A DNA stretch of 64,000 nt from CAVLDP01 sp963661945 (GCA_963661945.1 CAVLDP010000004.1:1-64000); one strand, 5' to 3'; shown: positions 34,733 through 43,802, numbered from the stretch's first letter. Numbers and translations are program-made. The notes: generated from the letters alone by a model not told the origin.

Positions 34733-35512
34733 TTATTTACTACATTCACAAGATACGAAATAGACTCTCTCACTTGTATCATTTACTGGTCCCATTGTAT
34801 CTGCATCAATCATTTCCAGGAAATGAAGCCCAGATTCATTCAGCAGAGAAATCACCTCTTCACTATCATAGGCCTTCTGCACATGTTCCTCTTCATATCT
34901 CTCATAGTAGACTTCTCCATCCTCATCAGAAAAGCCAATATAGAGAGTCAGGTCATAGAGATTCTCACCGGTCTCCTCATCAAAGGTATTCTCCCAAATA
35001 AAGGAGCCCTCTTCTCTATTCTCTGCAAAAGTATTGTTGGAAAGTATATCCGTATACTTATACCTGGTATTCATGTCAAAGAGGAATATTCCGCCTGGAT
35101 CCAGATAATTATTCACAAGACGAAAGACCTGAAGGAGGTCCTCCCTTGATGTAATATAATTCATGGAATCGCAAAAGGATACGACTGCTCGTACAGTTCC
35201 GAATAATTCAAACTCTCTCATATCCTGATTCAGATAGAGAATAGATGGTCCCGATTCTGCAAGGCACTCCTCATATTCCTTGGCCATAGCGATATCGAGC
35301 ATATCCGTGGATCGATCAATACCAATCATATCAAAGCCTGCTGCAGACAGCCGGCTCGTCATATTACCTGTACCACAGCCAAGCTCACAGACAAGTTCTC
35401 TTGGCACCTTGTATCGATCCAAGATGGAAATTGCATTCTCGCACCAGGTATCGTATGGCACATTGTCCATGTACATATCATAGACTTCCGCGAAGCTACT
35501 ATAAGACTCCAT
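34733..35512 (-). CDS. Class I SAM-dependent methyltransferase
   Basis: 259 residues with a Rossmann fold: motif I VCELGCGTGNMTSRL, motif II acidic residue in MIGIDRSTDML, and VVSFCDSMNYI before the C-terminal beta strands. The ATG at 35512 has GGGAGTGA at seven bases and gives the common start MESYSSFAEVYDMYM; an in-frame upstream start at 35557 is not supported. Substrate unknown. Probably first gene of the hslO-nadE transcript (16-base gap to hslO). Confidence 0.88.
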   Translation of the reverse strand: MESYSSFAEVYDMYMDNVPYDTWCENAISILDRYKVPRELVCELGCGTGNMTSRLSAAGFDMIGIDRSTDMLDIAMAKEYEECLAESGPSILYLNQDMREFELFGTVRAVVSFCDSMNYITSREDLLQVFRLVNNYLDPGGIFLFDMNTRYKYTDILSNNTFAENREEGSFIWENTFDEETGENLYDLTLYIGFSDEDGEVYYERYEEEHVQKAYDSEEVISLLNESGLHFLEMIDADTMGPVNDTSERVYFVSCECSK

Positions 35513-35562
35513 ATTCACTCCCAAAAAACTTCTAGACAATCTAATATATAGTAACATATTTT

Positions 35563-35581
35563 GAATTCATTTGGAATTCAT
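35563..35581. repeat. GAATTCAT direct repeat with 11-base period
   Basis: GAATTCAT occurs at 35563-35570 and 35574-35581 in the 122-base divergent region between the methyltransferase and the unknown membrane protein gene, upstream of the -35 of the latter. Possible activator site. Confidence 0.35.
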
Positions 35582-35598
35582 AAAAGAGGGCAAAATGT

Positions 35599-35627
35599 TT
35601 GAAATAAGAAGAAAAAATCCCTATACT
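35599..35627 (+). promoter_or_regulatory. Promoter of the 35635 gene (leaderless arrangement)
   Basis: TTGAAA (35599-35604), 17 bases, TATACT (35622-35627). Seven bases separate the -10 from the ATG at 35635, so the transcript should start on or next to the start codon. Confidence 0.75.
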
Positions 35628-35634
35628 TAGAATC

Positions 35635-36678
35635 ATGAACGAGAATCTAAACCATCACATTACAAATAGTATCAAATCCTACTATACAAACCGCCTGATT
35701 GCACCAATTGTCTTTCTGGCTCTTCTCATTCTACTGGCCATATTCTATCCAGTAGGATCCATGATTTTCCCAACAGAATATGATTCCTCCAAGAGTATCT
35801 CAGAGCTCTATGATGAGGATCATCCATATATTACGATAGATCTGACAAAACTATATTTCACCGGCTATACCGAGCAGTGGCTGGATAGAACCACCGGCTA
35901 CTATTACTATACTATGGTGGATGACAACTGCATCATACTGCTTCTTGACCCGGAGACATGCGACCAAGGCAATCCAACCATTGAGTCCTTGAGCCTTCAT
36001 GCAGAGATTCTAAAGGATTCCATCGCAATGGATCGACTTCTTGATTCCCTGTCCGAGGATCTAAATTGGACCAAAAGCGGTATCAGGTCTACCATTTCCC
36101 GCTACATGCTAAGCGAGGTAGATGCTACGAACTATAAGACAAAGCTATTTTGTCTGCTTTATATCGTCTTCTTCCTCTATGCAATCATTTCCATCATCCG
36201 CTACACCATCTATCGAACCTGGCCGGCTACCGCGCCTAGTATTCGAAAGCTCTCCTGCTATGGAAATCCGAAGAAGATGCTTCTTGAAGCTGAGGAAGAA
36301 CTGCAGACTCTGCCCCAGCTTGCCACCGATGATATGTTCATTACAGAGCACTATTTCATTGAGACAAGTAACTTCGGTGTTGCCGTAGTACCAATCAAGG
36401 AAATGATTTGGATCTACAAATACTCTACCCTGCACAAGTTCTTCTGGCATCATTTCAGCATAAGCTACACGCTCTATATCACATGCAACAAGCATTTCTA
36501 CATCCATTGCCCGAAGAATACGAAGACCGATATCGACGGAATCATCGACTACTTGTCCGAGGCAAACCACGATACTCTCGTCGGATTCAGCGAAGATAAT
36601 CGACGCAAGGTAGAGTCCTTACAGGGTGATACCATCCTTCTAAGGAAGATTCTAGCCTTCCTGTCCAAGCGAGTATAA
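35635..36678 (+). CDS. Two-helix membrane protein of unknown function
   Basis: 347 residues. A transmembrane helix near 21-44 (APIVFLALLILLAIF), an extracytoplasmic or lumenal domain of about 125 residues rich in Asp and Tyr (YYYYTMVDDNCIILLLDPE), a second helix at about 171-190 (LLYIVFFLYAIISIIRYTIYR) and a cytoplasmic domain with strands (FITEHYFIETSNFGVAVVPIKEMIWIYKY) that resembles a PH-like or bPH2 fold. I do not recognise a named family with confidence; a DUF6709-type assignment is possible. No Shine-Dalgarno sequence precedes the ATG, and the promoter abuts it. Single gene ending at a strong terminator. Confidence 0.75.
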   Translation: MNENLNHHITNSIKSYYTNRLIAPIVFLALLILLAIFYPVGSMIFPTEYDSSKSISELYDEDHPYITIDLTKLYFTGYTEQWLDRTTGYYYYTMVDDNCIILLLDPETCDQGNPTIESLSLHAEILKDSIAMDRLLDSLSEDLNWTKSGIRSTISRYMLSEVDATNYKTKLFCLLYIVFFLYAIISIIRYTIYRTWPATAPSIRKLSCYGNPKKMLLEAEEELQTLPQLATDDMFITEHYFIETSNFGVAVVPIKEMIWIYKYSTLHKFFWHHFSISYTLYITCNKHFYIHCPKNTKTDIDGIIDYLSEANHDTLVGFSEDNRRKVESLQGDTILLRKILAFLSKRV

Positions 36679-36703
36679 ATAACTTCACCAATAGAATTCG
36701 AAC

Positions 36704-36758
36704 AAAAAGACCTGGCAGCTTCTCCTACATTCATAGGAAGAGGCTCCAGGTCTTTTTT
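36704..36758. terminator. Bidirectional terminator between the 35635 gene and the alpha/beta hydrolase
   Basis: A long stem of about 23 bp (AAAAAGACCTGG and AGCTTCTCCTA with their complements, one bulge, 6-base loop) with T6 on the plus strand and T5 on the minus strand. Confidence 0.9.
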
Positions 36759-36803
36759 ATTTGGTGCAGGTGATTTGATCCGACAAATCAGCCCGCGAAA
36801 CCA

Positions 36804-37757
36804 CTAGATTCTCTCGGTCATCCAATCGAAAATGAACTGATATACATCACGACGATCTAATTCATTTAGAATCTCATGTCTATCCTTATCGAAAAGCTTC
36901 AGAGTTACATCTGAGATTCCAGCTGCTACGAACTTGTCATAGGCAGCAGTTGTTCCAACTGAGCGGCCACCAACTGGATCATCCGCACCAGAAATCACAA
37001 GAAGCGGCATATCCTTCTGCATTGCAGCGATATTCTCTGCCTTATTATCAAAGCCTGTACACTCAAGCAAGAGGCGATAGCCATTCAGTGAGAATGCAAA
37101 TGTGTCCTTTGGATCAGAGTAGTACTTATCGACAGATTCCACATTGCGTGAAAGCCAGCTATTGCTATGATCACTTGTTCCATCGATATCATATCCCTTA
37201 TAAGGAGCTCCATACATAAGTCCTGCCACCATGCTTGACTTATAATCCCATCCCTTAAATGCTGCGATGAGCTTGCAGACTGTCATACCAGCCTTGATTG
37301 CGCCATCAGACTCTGTACCAGTACCCATGATAATGGCACCATTTACTCCTTGAAGTTCCTTAGCCTTTACAGACAAGAACTTACGAAGCAGATAGGAACC
37401 CATGCTGTGTCCCAAGATGAAATATGGTGTATCTGGATAAGCTGCCTTCACAATCTTGTAGTTTGAGAACATATCCTCAACAACCGTATCACTAGGTGTC
37501 TTGGTATGCATAATACCCCAATCAGCCTCGCTTGCCACAGAATCTCCATGACCAATATGATCATGTCCAAAAACTGCAAATCCGCGTTCTGTCAAAAACT
37601 CTGCGAATTCTGTATATCTCTCAATATATTCAATCATACCATGGTTCAGCTGAAGAACTGCCTTCACATCGCCATCCTCTGGTAACCATTTCACGGCATG
37701 AATGGTTGTCTTTGCATCATCTGCTGATTGAAATGAATAATTCTCCTTGATTGCCAT
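36804..37757 (-). CDS. Alpha/beta hydrolase, monoacylglycerol-lipase/lysophospholipase-like
   Basis: 317 residues of the serine aminopeptidase S33/PldB type. The oxyanion HG (LNHGMIEY), nucleophile Ser in ILGHSMGSYLL, acid in VISGADDPVGG and His in DKDRHEILNE are all in order. A cap of helices lies between strands 6 and 7 (about 150-230). No signal peptide, so it acts in the cytoplasm on a small ester or acylglycerol. AGGAGG lies 11 bases before the ATG. Single gene with its own promoter. Confidence 0.88.
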   Translation of the reverse strand: MAIKENYSFQSADDAKTTIHAVKWLPEDGDVKAVLQLNHGMIEYIERYTEFAEFLTERGFAVFGHDHIGHGDSVASEADWGIMHTKTPSDTVVEDMFSNYKIVKAAYPDTPYFILGHSMGSYLLRKFLSVKAKELQGVNGAIIMGTGTESDGAIKAGMTVCKLIAAFKGWDYKSSMVAGLMYGAPYKGYDIDGTSDHSNSWLSRNVESVDKYYSDPKDTFAFSLNGYRLLLECTGFDNKAENIAAMQKDMPLLVISGADDPVGGRSVGTTAAYDKFVAAGISDVTLKLFDKDRHEILNELDRRDVYQFIFDWMTERI

Positions 37758-37812
37758 TAAAAATAGCCTCCTTCTCTATCATACATCCCTGATGTTTTAT
37801 CGAAACAAGATA

Positions 37813-37841
37813 ATTTTATCTATTCTAAGAAATTTATGCAA
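37813..37841 (-). promoter_or_regulatory. Promoter of the alpha/beta hydrolase gene
   Basis: On the minus strand TTGCAT (37836-37841), 17 bases, TAAAAT (37813-37818), about 56 bases upstream of the ATG and just after the recJ stop. Confidence 0.7.
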
Positions 37842-37856
37842 ACTATTTGCCAGGAC

Positions 37857-39614
37857 TTATCTGTAACTATCAATGACAATCTGCAAGGATTGTCGTCCCA
37901 TATAAGAATTAATCTGTGGATAATAGGTAAATGCCATCTCGATCATGCCACCTCTTCCAAGAAGGGTATCTTCCCAGGCCTTCTTAGAATATTTGTCCAT
38001 AACCGTATTAATAAAGGCCTCTGTGTCGCCAAAATAGAGGGCATCCATAGGCTTCTCTCCTGGAATATCCAGTGACAGCTTAAGAAACTGCTTCTCTTTT
38101 CCAATGAAGGAAGCTCGAAGTATCTTACAATTGCTCTCTGCAAAAACAGGCTTCTCATTGCCATTACCGAATGGCTCAAGTCTAGCCAGATCTTGAACCA
38201 AATCCGTAGAAATATAAGAAAGCGGCATCTTTATATCGATCATGACCTTGCGCTTTAGGTCATCTTCTGTAAGAGATGCATTCTCATTTAATCTACGACG
38301 AAATTCGTCCACTGATTCTGCCGAAATAGAAAGTCCCGCCGCCATAGGATGTCCGCCGAACTTCGGAAGCAAATCAGAGACTTCCTGCAGACGTTCAAAC
38401 ATGCTATAGGCTGGAATGGATCTGCCGGAGCCCTTCACAATGCCGTCCCCATCTGCAAGAACATAAGTAGGCTTATAGTATTTCTCCTTGAGCCTTCCGG
38501 CCACAATACCTGCTAAGCTCTCATGAAGTCCCGGTACATAGACAACCAAGACCGGATCCTTCTCTAAGCCCTCTTCTTCCACGACACGAATCGCATCCTC
38601 AAGGCCCTTCATGGTCATAGCCTTGCGCTCTTCATTAAGTGATACCAGTTCCTCTGCCTTACGAATTGCTTCCCCGGAATCCTCTGTAAGAAGAAGATCC
38701 ACTGCCAGGGATGCAGTCTCTAATCTTCCACTTGCATTAATACATGGGCCAAGCACAAATCCGATATGATAAGCAGAAATTGAATCACGGTTTAATTTCG
38801 TTGCCTGAATAAGTGCAGATAATCCTGCATTTTTCGTCTGTCTAATCGCTTCAAGTCCAAGAGATACAATCACACGATTCTCCCCTTGAAGCGGCATGAC
38901 ATCACCAACAGTTGCAATAGCAGCTACATCCAAAAATGAGAATGCATCTGCAGAAGCGTGGGCTTCCTCGTAGAGGATAGCGGCTATCTTCCAGGCCACT
39001 ACCGCACCACAAATATCCGGATAAGGATACTGGCAAGCCGCCTGATGTGGATTCACAATGGCATCTGCATCCGGCAGAATATAATTGATCTGACCATCAA
39101 TTTCTTCGAAAGGAACCTGATGATGGTCTGTAATCAACATCCGGACTCCTCTTTCCTTACCATATGCTATGGCATCCCTGGCCGCAATTCCATTATCGCA
39201 GGTGATAATACAGTCAATTCCAGCTGCAACAGCATCCTCGACCATACGAACATTCAGTCCATAACCATCCTCAATCCTATGAGGGATTGCATAATCGACA
39301 GATGCCCCAACATTTCTAAGAGCTGTCACAAGGATATAAGTTGCCGTCACACCATCAATATCATAATCGCCAATAACACGAATCTTATGCGAGAGAGAAA
39401 TCTCCTCCAGAAGAAGGCGAACCGTCTTCTCTGCATCAAGAAGCATTCTCCCATCGAAGAGCATCTGCCTGGACGGATTCAGATATTCCTCGAAGTCCTC
39501 CTCCTTAACTCCACGATTCACCATAATGCGACAAGCTACCTGATCTATGTCATACTTCTTGGATAATGCCTTGAAATCAGCCCGTTTTGCATGAAGCATC
39601 CAGTTTTCAGCCAT
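37857..39614 (-). CDS. recJ: Single-stranded-DNA exonuclease RecJ
   Basis: 5'-3' ssDNA exonuclease in recombination and mismatch repair. 585 residues, the short form. DHH-family motifs: VIGDYDIDGVTATY, DYAIPHR, CDNGI, ITDHHQ, then the DHHA1 domain with GPCINASGRLE and GGHPMAAG, and a C-terminal OB fold. It starts ten bases after the lepA stop, so it is in the lepA transcript. Confidence 0.95.
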   Translation of the reverse strand: MAENWMLHAKRADFKALSKKYDIDQVACRIMVNRGVKEEDFEEYLNPSRQMLFDGRMLLDAEKTVRLLLEEISLSHKIRVIGDYDIDGVTATYILVTALRNVGASVDYAIPHRIEDGYGLNVRMVEDAVAAGIDCIITCDNGIAARDAIAYGKERGVRMLITDHHQVPFEEIDGQINYILPDADAIVNPHQAACQYPYPDICGAVVAWKIAAILYEEAHASADAFSFLDVAAIATVGDVMPLQGENRVIVSLGLEAIRQTKNAGLSALIQATKLNRDSISAYHIGFVLGPCINASGRLETASLAVDLLLTEDSGEAIRKAEELVSLNEERKAMTMKGLEDAIRVVEEEGLEKDPVLVVYVPGLHESLAGIVAGRLKEKYYKPTYVLADGDGIVKGSGRSIPAYSMFERLQEVSDLLPKFGGHPMAAGLSISAESVDEFRRRLNENASLTEDDLKRKVMIDIKMPLSYISTDLVQDLARLEPFGNGNEKPVFAESNCKILRASFIGKEKQFLKLSLDIPGEKPMDALYFGDTEAFINTVMDKYSKKAWEDTLLGRGGMIEMAFTYYPQINSYMGRQSLQIVIDSYR

Positions 39615-39624
39615 TCAATTCTCC

Positions 39625-41436
39625 TTAGTCCTCGTCTAACTTAAGAACGCTCATAAAGGCCTCCTGTGGAATCTCTACATTGCCCACCTGCCTCATTCGC
39701 TTCTTTCCTTCCTTCTGCTTCTCAAGAAGCTTCTTCTTACGAGAAATGTCACCACCGTAGCACTTGGCGAGGACATCCTTTCGCATTGCCTTCACCGTCT
39801 CTCTGGCAATTACCTTATTCCCCACCGCTGCCTGAATCGGAATCTCAAAGAGGTGTCTTGGAATCTCTCCCTTCAGCTTCTCACACATCTTACGTCCTCT
39901 GTCGTATGCAGTACCGCTAAATACAATAAAGGAAAGGGCATCCACTGGCTCTTTGTTAATTAGAATATCAAGCTTCACAAGGTCAGACTTCATATAACCC
40001 TTCATCTCATAATCAAAGGAAGCATAACCCCTGGATCTGGATTTCAGCGCATCAAAGAAGTCATAAATAATCTCATTCAGAGGAAGAACATACTTAATCA
40101 GAGCACGGTTTTCTTCCATATATTCCATGGATACGTATTCGCCACGTCTCTCCTGACATAGATCCATGATTGCTCCGATGTATTCCTTGGTCACCATGAT
40201 CTCGGCATCGACAACTGGCTCCTCCATATAATCAATCTCAGATGGATCCGGCAAATTCGACGGATTGGTAAGTTCAATCATACTTCCATCTGTCTTATGT
40301 ACACGGTATACAACGCCTGGTGCTGTCGTAACCAGATCCAGATTATATTCTCTCTCCAGTCTCTCCTGGATAATCTCCAGATGAAGAAGTCCAAGAAAAC
40401 CGCAGCGGAAGCCAAAACCAAGCGCAATCGATGTCTCTGCTTCAAATTGAAGTGCCGCATCATTTAGCTGAAGCTTCTCCAGGGCATCTCTTAAATCTCC
40501 ATATCTGGCGCCATCAGCTGGATAGAGTCCGCAGTAAACCATAGGATTCACCTTCTTATAACCAGGAAGCGGCTCAGCGCATGGTCTTATAGCATTCGTG
40601 ACTGTATCACCAACACGCGTATCCTTGACATTCTTGATGCTGGCAGTGATATAGCCTACCATACCAGCAGACAGCTCATCGCAAGCGATAAACTGTCCTG
40701 CTCCGAAATAGCCAACCTCAACAACATCTTCCTCTGCGCCCGTTGCCATCATGCGGATTCGATCTCCTGCCTTTACACTTCCTTCTTTGATTCTGCAGAA
40801 GATAATAACACCGCGATAAGCATCATATAGAGAGTCGAAAATCAAAGCAGCAAGTGGAGCCTCAGGGTCTCCGGAAGGTGCAGGAAGCTTCGTTACCACT
40901 TGTTCTAAGACATCCTCTACATTCAATCCTGTCTTAGCAGAAATCCTAGGTGCGCCTTCTGCCTCAATTCCGATAACATCCTCAATCTCTTCCACAACGC
41001 GGTCTGGATCTGCACTCGGCAGATCAATCTTATTAATTACAGGAAGAACCTCCAGATCATGGTCAATGGCAAGGTAGACATTGGCAAGAGTCTGTGCCTC
41101 AATTCCCTGTGCACTATCTACTACAAGTATTGCCCCATCGCAGGCTGCCAGACTTCTTGAGACCTCATAATTAAAGTCCACATGTCCTGGCGTATCAATA
41201 AGATTAAAGATATATTCCTGTCCATCCTTAGCCTTATAAATCAGTCGAACAGCCTGAGACTTGATCGTAATACCTCTCTCACGCTCGAGTTCCATATTGT
41301 CTAAGACCTGGGACTGCATCTCTCGCTCAGTCAGAAGGCCTGTCATCTCAATCATACGATCTGCCAGAGTTGACTTGCCATGATCGATGTGGGCGATAAT
41401 ACAAAAATTACGGATTTTGCTCTGATCTATACTCAA
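39625..41436 (-). CDS. lepA: Elongation factor 4 (back-translocase LepA)
   Basis: 603 residues, typical length. GTPase G1 AHIDHGKST, G2 RGITIKSQ, G3 DTPGHVDF and G4 NKIDLPSAD are intact. Domains II-V follow, with the LepA-specific C-terminal domain (KSRSRGYASFDYE, LFEIPIQAAVGNKVIARE, AKCYGGDISRK). The start is TTG at 41436 (MSIDQSKIRN), with GAGGAA seven bases upstream. Co-transcribed with recJ from its own promoter and divergent from rpsT. Confidence 0.97.
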   Translation of the reverse strand: MSIDQSKIRNFCIIAHIDHGKSTLADRMIEMTGLLTEREMQSQVLDNMELERERGITIKSQAVRLIYKAKDGQEYIFNLIDTPGHVDFNYEVSRSLAACDGAILVVDSAQGIEAQTLANVYLAIDHDLEVLPVINKIDLPSADPDRVVEEIEDVIGIEAEGAPRISAKTGLNVEDVLEQVVTKLPAPSGDPEAPLAALIFDSLYDAYRGVIIFCRIKEGSVKAGDRIRMMATGAEEDVVEVGYFGAGQFIACDELSAGMVGYITASIKNVKDTRVGDTVTNAIRPCAEPLPGYKKVNPMVYCGLYPADGARYGDLRDALEKLQLNDAALQFEAETSIALGFGFRCGFLGLLHLEIIQERLEREYNLDLVTTAPGVVYRVHKTDGSMIELTNPSNLPDPSEIDYMEEPVVDAEIMVTKEYIGAIMDLCQERRGEYVSMEYMEENRALIKYVLPLNEIIYDFFDALKSRSRGYASFDYEMKGYMKSDLVKLDILINKEPVDALSFIVFSGTAYDRGRKMCEKLKGEIPRHLFEIPIQAAVGNKVIARETVKAMRKDVLAKCYGGDISRKKKLLEKQKEGKKRMRQVGNVEIPQEAFMSVLKLDED

Positions 41437-41473
41437 AATTCTTCCTCACTTCTTCTACTTAATATGCACTCAA

Positions 41474-41502
41474 AGAATAGCAGATTATAGGGGTAAATTC
41501 AA
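41474..41502 (-). promoter_or_regulatory. Promoter of lepA-recJ
   Basis: On the minus strand TTGAAT (41497-41502), 17 bases, TATTCT (41474-41479), 37 bases upstream of the TTG start. Confidence 0.7.
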
Positions 41503-41520
41503 CAAAGGATAAATAAAGTG

Positions 41521-41549
41521 TTGACAAATCAATGGATGGAGAATACAAT
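41521..41549 (+). promoter_or_regulatory. Promoter of rpsT
   Basis: TTGACA (41521-41526), 17 bases, TACAAT (41544-41549). The expected start near 41556 gives a leader of about 96 bases. Confidence 0.88.
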
Positions 41550-41559
41550 ATCAAGGTAT

Positions 41560-41651
41560 GTTTACATTGAACTGTCCGTGTCCGGCTACAATGTAACAGA
41601 ATCATAGATTTAATATTAAATAATTATTCGATTACATTGGAGGTGTACAGA
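41560..41651 (+). promoter_or_regulatory. rpsT leader with alternative pairing arms
   Basis: The sequence TTACATTG occurs at 41562-41569 and again at 41632-41639, where its last G begins the GGAGG ribosome-binding site (41639-41643). The exact complement CAATGTAA lies between them at 41589-41596. It can pair with the first copy, making a 5' hairpin with an inner CCG/CGG stem, or with the second, covering the ribosome-binding site. This is the layout of a translational switch; S20 self-regulation is known in E. coli. The regulatory role here is inferred. Confidence 0.5.
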
Positions 41652-41915
41652 TTGGCTAACATCAAGTCTGCAAAGAAAAGAATCTTAGTTAACGAGACTA
41701 AGGCTGCAAGAAATAAATCCATCAAGTCTAAGGTTAAGACTTGCATCAAGAATGTCGAGACAGCTGTTGCTAATAATGACAAGGCTGCTGCAGAGGCTGC
41801 TCTTCATACAGCAACTGTTGAGATCGAGAAGGCTTGCTCTAAGGGAATCTTCCACAAGAACAACGCTGCTCGTAAGGTATCTCGTCTTACCAAGCTTGTT
41901 AATTCTATTGCTTAA
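41652..41915 (+). CDS. rpsT: 30S ribosomal protein S20
   Basis: 87 residues, Lys/Ala-rich helical bundle that binds 16S rRNA. The start is TTG at 41652, giving the canonical M-A-N-I-K-S-A-K-K-R-I, with GGAGG eight bases upstream. An earlier in-frame TTG at 41637 overlaps that ribosome-binding site and is rejected. A UUG start is also used by E. coli rpsT, where it takes part in autoregulation. Single-gene transcript with a strong promoter and terminator, convergent with holA as in many Firmicutes. Confidence 0.97.
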   Translation: MANIKSAKKRILVNETKAARNKSIKSKVKTCIKNVETAVANNDKAAAEAALHTATVEIEKACSKGIFHKNNAARKVSRLTKLVNSIA

Positions 41916-41937
41916 TTAACATTAGAGAATTCATAAG

Positions 41938-41979
41938 AAGAACCTGGTCGGTACCGTCAAACCGACCAGGTTCTTTTTT
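41938..41979 (+). terminator. Terminator of rpsT
   Basis: A perfect 15-bp stem (AAGAACCTGGTCGGT with ACCGACCAGGTTCTT, 8-base loop) followed by T6. It can also serve the convergent holA transcript, with a weaker T-run. Confidence 0.93.
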
Positions 41980-41981
41980 CT

Positions 41982-42977
41982 TTATTTGGCAAATTGCATA
42001 ATGAATAATTCTACTGCCATTGTGTCTTCGAGCCTACCGCTCTTCACTCTCTCTTCGTAGTCGCATGCCTTCTTTAGCGCACCCTCTACCCTGTCATATG
42101 GCATACGTCTCGCAAGATCCAGCTTTCTACGAACCGCCCAATCCGGGCTTCCTACTGTTGAAGCAATCGATGCAAGATCCATGTGATCTGCATCCATGGT
42201 CTTAATCACCAGAATCTGACGGAATTCACGTTCAATCATCGCAAGAATCCTAAGTGGTGCTTCCTTGGTCTCTAGCATATCCCTATAGAGCTTCATCGTA
42301 AGGTCTGTATTCTTTGTCGAGATTGCACTCATGAGATCAAAGATCTTGCCTTCTGTCTGACCAGAACAGATTGCCTTCACATCCTCAATCTCAATAACCT
42401 CTCTTCCGTAGCAATAGGACATCAGCTTGCGAAGCTCCTGATCCATGAATTCCATATTAGATTCCTCAGTCGAATTCGTTCGAATCATAAATTCCTGCCA
42501 GGCAGGTCTTGTAATGCTGAGTCCCTCAGCCTTAAGCTTACTCTGTCCCCACCGCATAAGATCTGTAGCATCTGGCTTCTCAAAGTCACATGCGTAGGCG
42601 CACTCCAGATTCTTAACCAACTTGAAGAGTTTGGTCTTAGCGGAAGCCTCCTTCTCAACGAAGATAAAAAAGCTGGTCTCTGGGATATGTTCAAAATACT
42701 TACATAGCTCTTCCTGACCAGACTTGAAAAATCCAGAATTAAGGACCACAATCGCTCTTCGCTCTGCGAAGAATGGAAGCGTCTCCGAGATTTGTATGAG
42801 TTCCGATGGATTCACCGAGTCTCCCTCAAAGGAAGATAGATTCATCGTATCTCCCTCAGGCAGAATCGCCTTGATCAACTTATCGCGATACTGTCTCTTC
42901 AGATAATCCTCCTTACCGTAGAGCAAGTATATATTCTTCAGTTGTCCCGTCTTAATATCTGATAGTATCTGCTTCAT
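41982..42977 (-). CDS. holA: DNA polymerase III, delta subunit
   Basis: Clamp-loader wrench subunit that opens the beta clamp. 331 residues with the HolA pattern: KNIYLLYGKEDYL at the start, an AAA+-like domain without a P-loop (FAERRAIVVLNSGFF, FIFVEKEASAKTKLFKLVK), the helical lid, and the C-terminal domain with APLRILAMIEREFRQIL. Last gene of the comEA-comEC unit, 11 bases after the upstream membrane-protein gene. Confidence 0.94.
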   Translation of the reverse strand: MKQILSDIKTGQLKNIYLLYGKEDYLKRQYRDKLIKAILPEGDTMNLSSFEGDSVNPSELIQISETLPFFAERRAIVVLNSGFFKSGQEELCKYFEHIPETSFFIFVEKEASAKTKLFKLVKNLECAYACDFEKPDATDLMRWGQSKLKAEGLSITRPAWQEFMIRTNSTEESNMEFMDQELRKLMSYCYGREVIEIEDVKAICSGQTEGKIFDLMSAISTKNTDLTMKLYRDMLETKEAPLRILAMIEREFRQILVIKTMDADHMDLASIASTVGSPDWAVRRKLDLARRMPYDRVEGALKKACDYEERVKSGRLEDTMAVELFIMQFAK

Positions 42978-42988
42978 ATAATATCCAT

Positions 42989-43789
42989 TTATTTGTTCTT
43001 ACGCTTCTTAAGTTCCTCTAGAATTACCTCCATCCGATGACTCTCAATCCTCGGATGTTTGAAATTGCGTACGCGGTAAAGAGCAGAGCGATACGCATCA
43101 CTTGTTGAATCAATCAGCTGTCTGGCTCCATCAAGCGTCACGCGTTCCTTCTCTTCAAGCAATCTCTGTGACAAATCCTGCGTCTTCTCCTGGATTCCTT
43201 CTACAAATTCTTCCATATAACTGGTAACTCTCTGATCCCATTCTACAACAAAGCGCTCGAATTCGGTCAGTGAAACCACTGTCAGAGTCAAATCTGCAGC
43301 AAAAAGCGCCATAAGAATCAGGCTCAGAAATTCCATCACAATTGGTGGAACAAAATAAGTCATATTAACTGTATGTGGAGCCACGACATAGACCACAAAA
43401 TCTCCCGCCAGGCCAAATCCTAAGGATGCCGGAAGGCAGACTCTGCCATGAATATTAAATGGCACCTTGGAATAATCCCACCAGATTGCATGAAAACGCT
43501 TCTCAAGCACGAAGCTGGTCACATATTCCAGCACAAAGCTTCCGAAGAAGGAAATAAGGAAAATCTGCCACCAGGTGTAGGAAACCTCTCCTTTTGCGGC
43601 ATACATCGAGAAAAGATTAGAAATTCCAATAATGGCATCTGCGCCAACTCCATAGATTGGACAAATAGGTCCAAATAGGAAACCTCGATTATTCCACTTC
43701 TTCGTGGTAAGCAGCGCATAGATTGTCTCATAGAGCCAACCGCAGAAGCTAAAGAATATAAAATAAACAAAATACTTACTAAGCCACAT
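42989..43789 (-). CDS. Integral membrane protein annotated as putative ABC transporter permease (PF06541-like)
   Basis: 266 residues from the ATG at 43789, which has AGGAGAGA seven bases upstream; the open frame continues to 43900 but would overlap the HD gene. About six hydrophobic helices in the first 180 residues (FVYFIFFSFCGWLYETIYAL, RGFLFGPICPIYGVGA, FGSFVLEYVTSFVLE) are followed by a long charged helix (to 266). The GW-x-Y-E and N-R-G-F-L-x-G-P-x-x-P-I-Y-G motifs are those of a family usually called 'putative ABC transporter permease', for which transport has not been shown. No ATPase gene is adjacent. Function unclear. Confidence 0.78.
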   Translation of the reverse strand: MWLSKYFVYFIFFSFCGWLYETIYALLTTKKWNNRGFLFGPICPIYGVGADAIIGISNLFSMYAAKGEVSYTWWQIFLISFFGSFVLEYVTSFVLEKRFHAIWWDYSKVPFNIHGRVCLPASLGFGLAGDFVVYVVAPHTVNMTYFVPPIVMEFLSLILMALFAADLTLTVVSLTEFERFVVEWDQRVTSYMEEFVEGIQEKTQDLSQRLLEEKERVTLDGARQLIDSTSDAYRSALYRVRNFKHPRIESHRMEVILEELKKRKNK

Positions 43790-43802
43790 AACTCTCTCCT
43801 GA

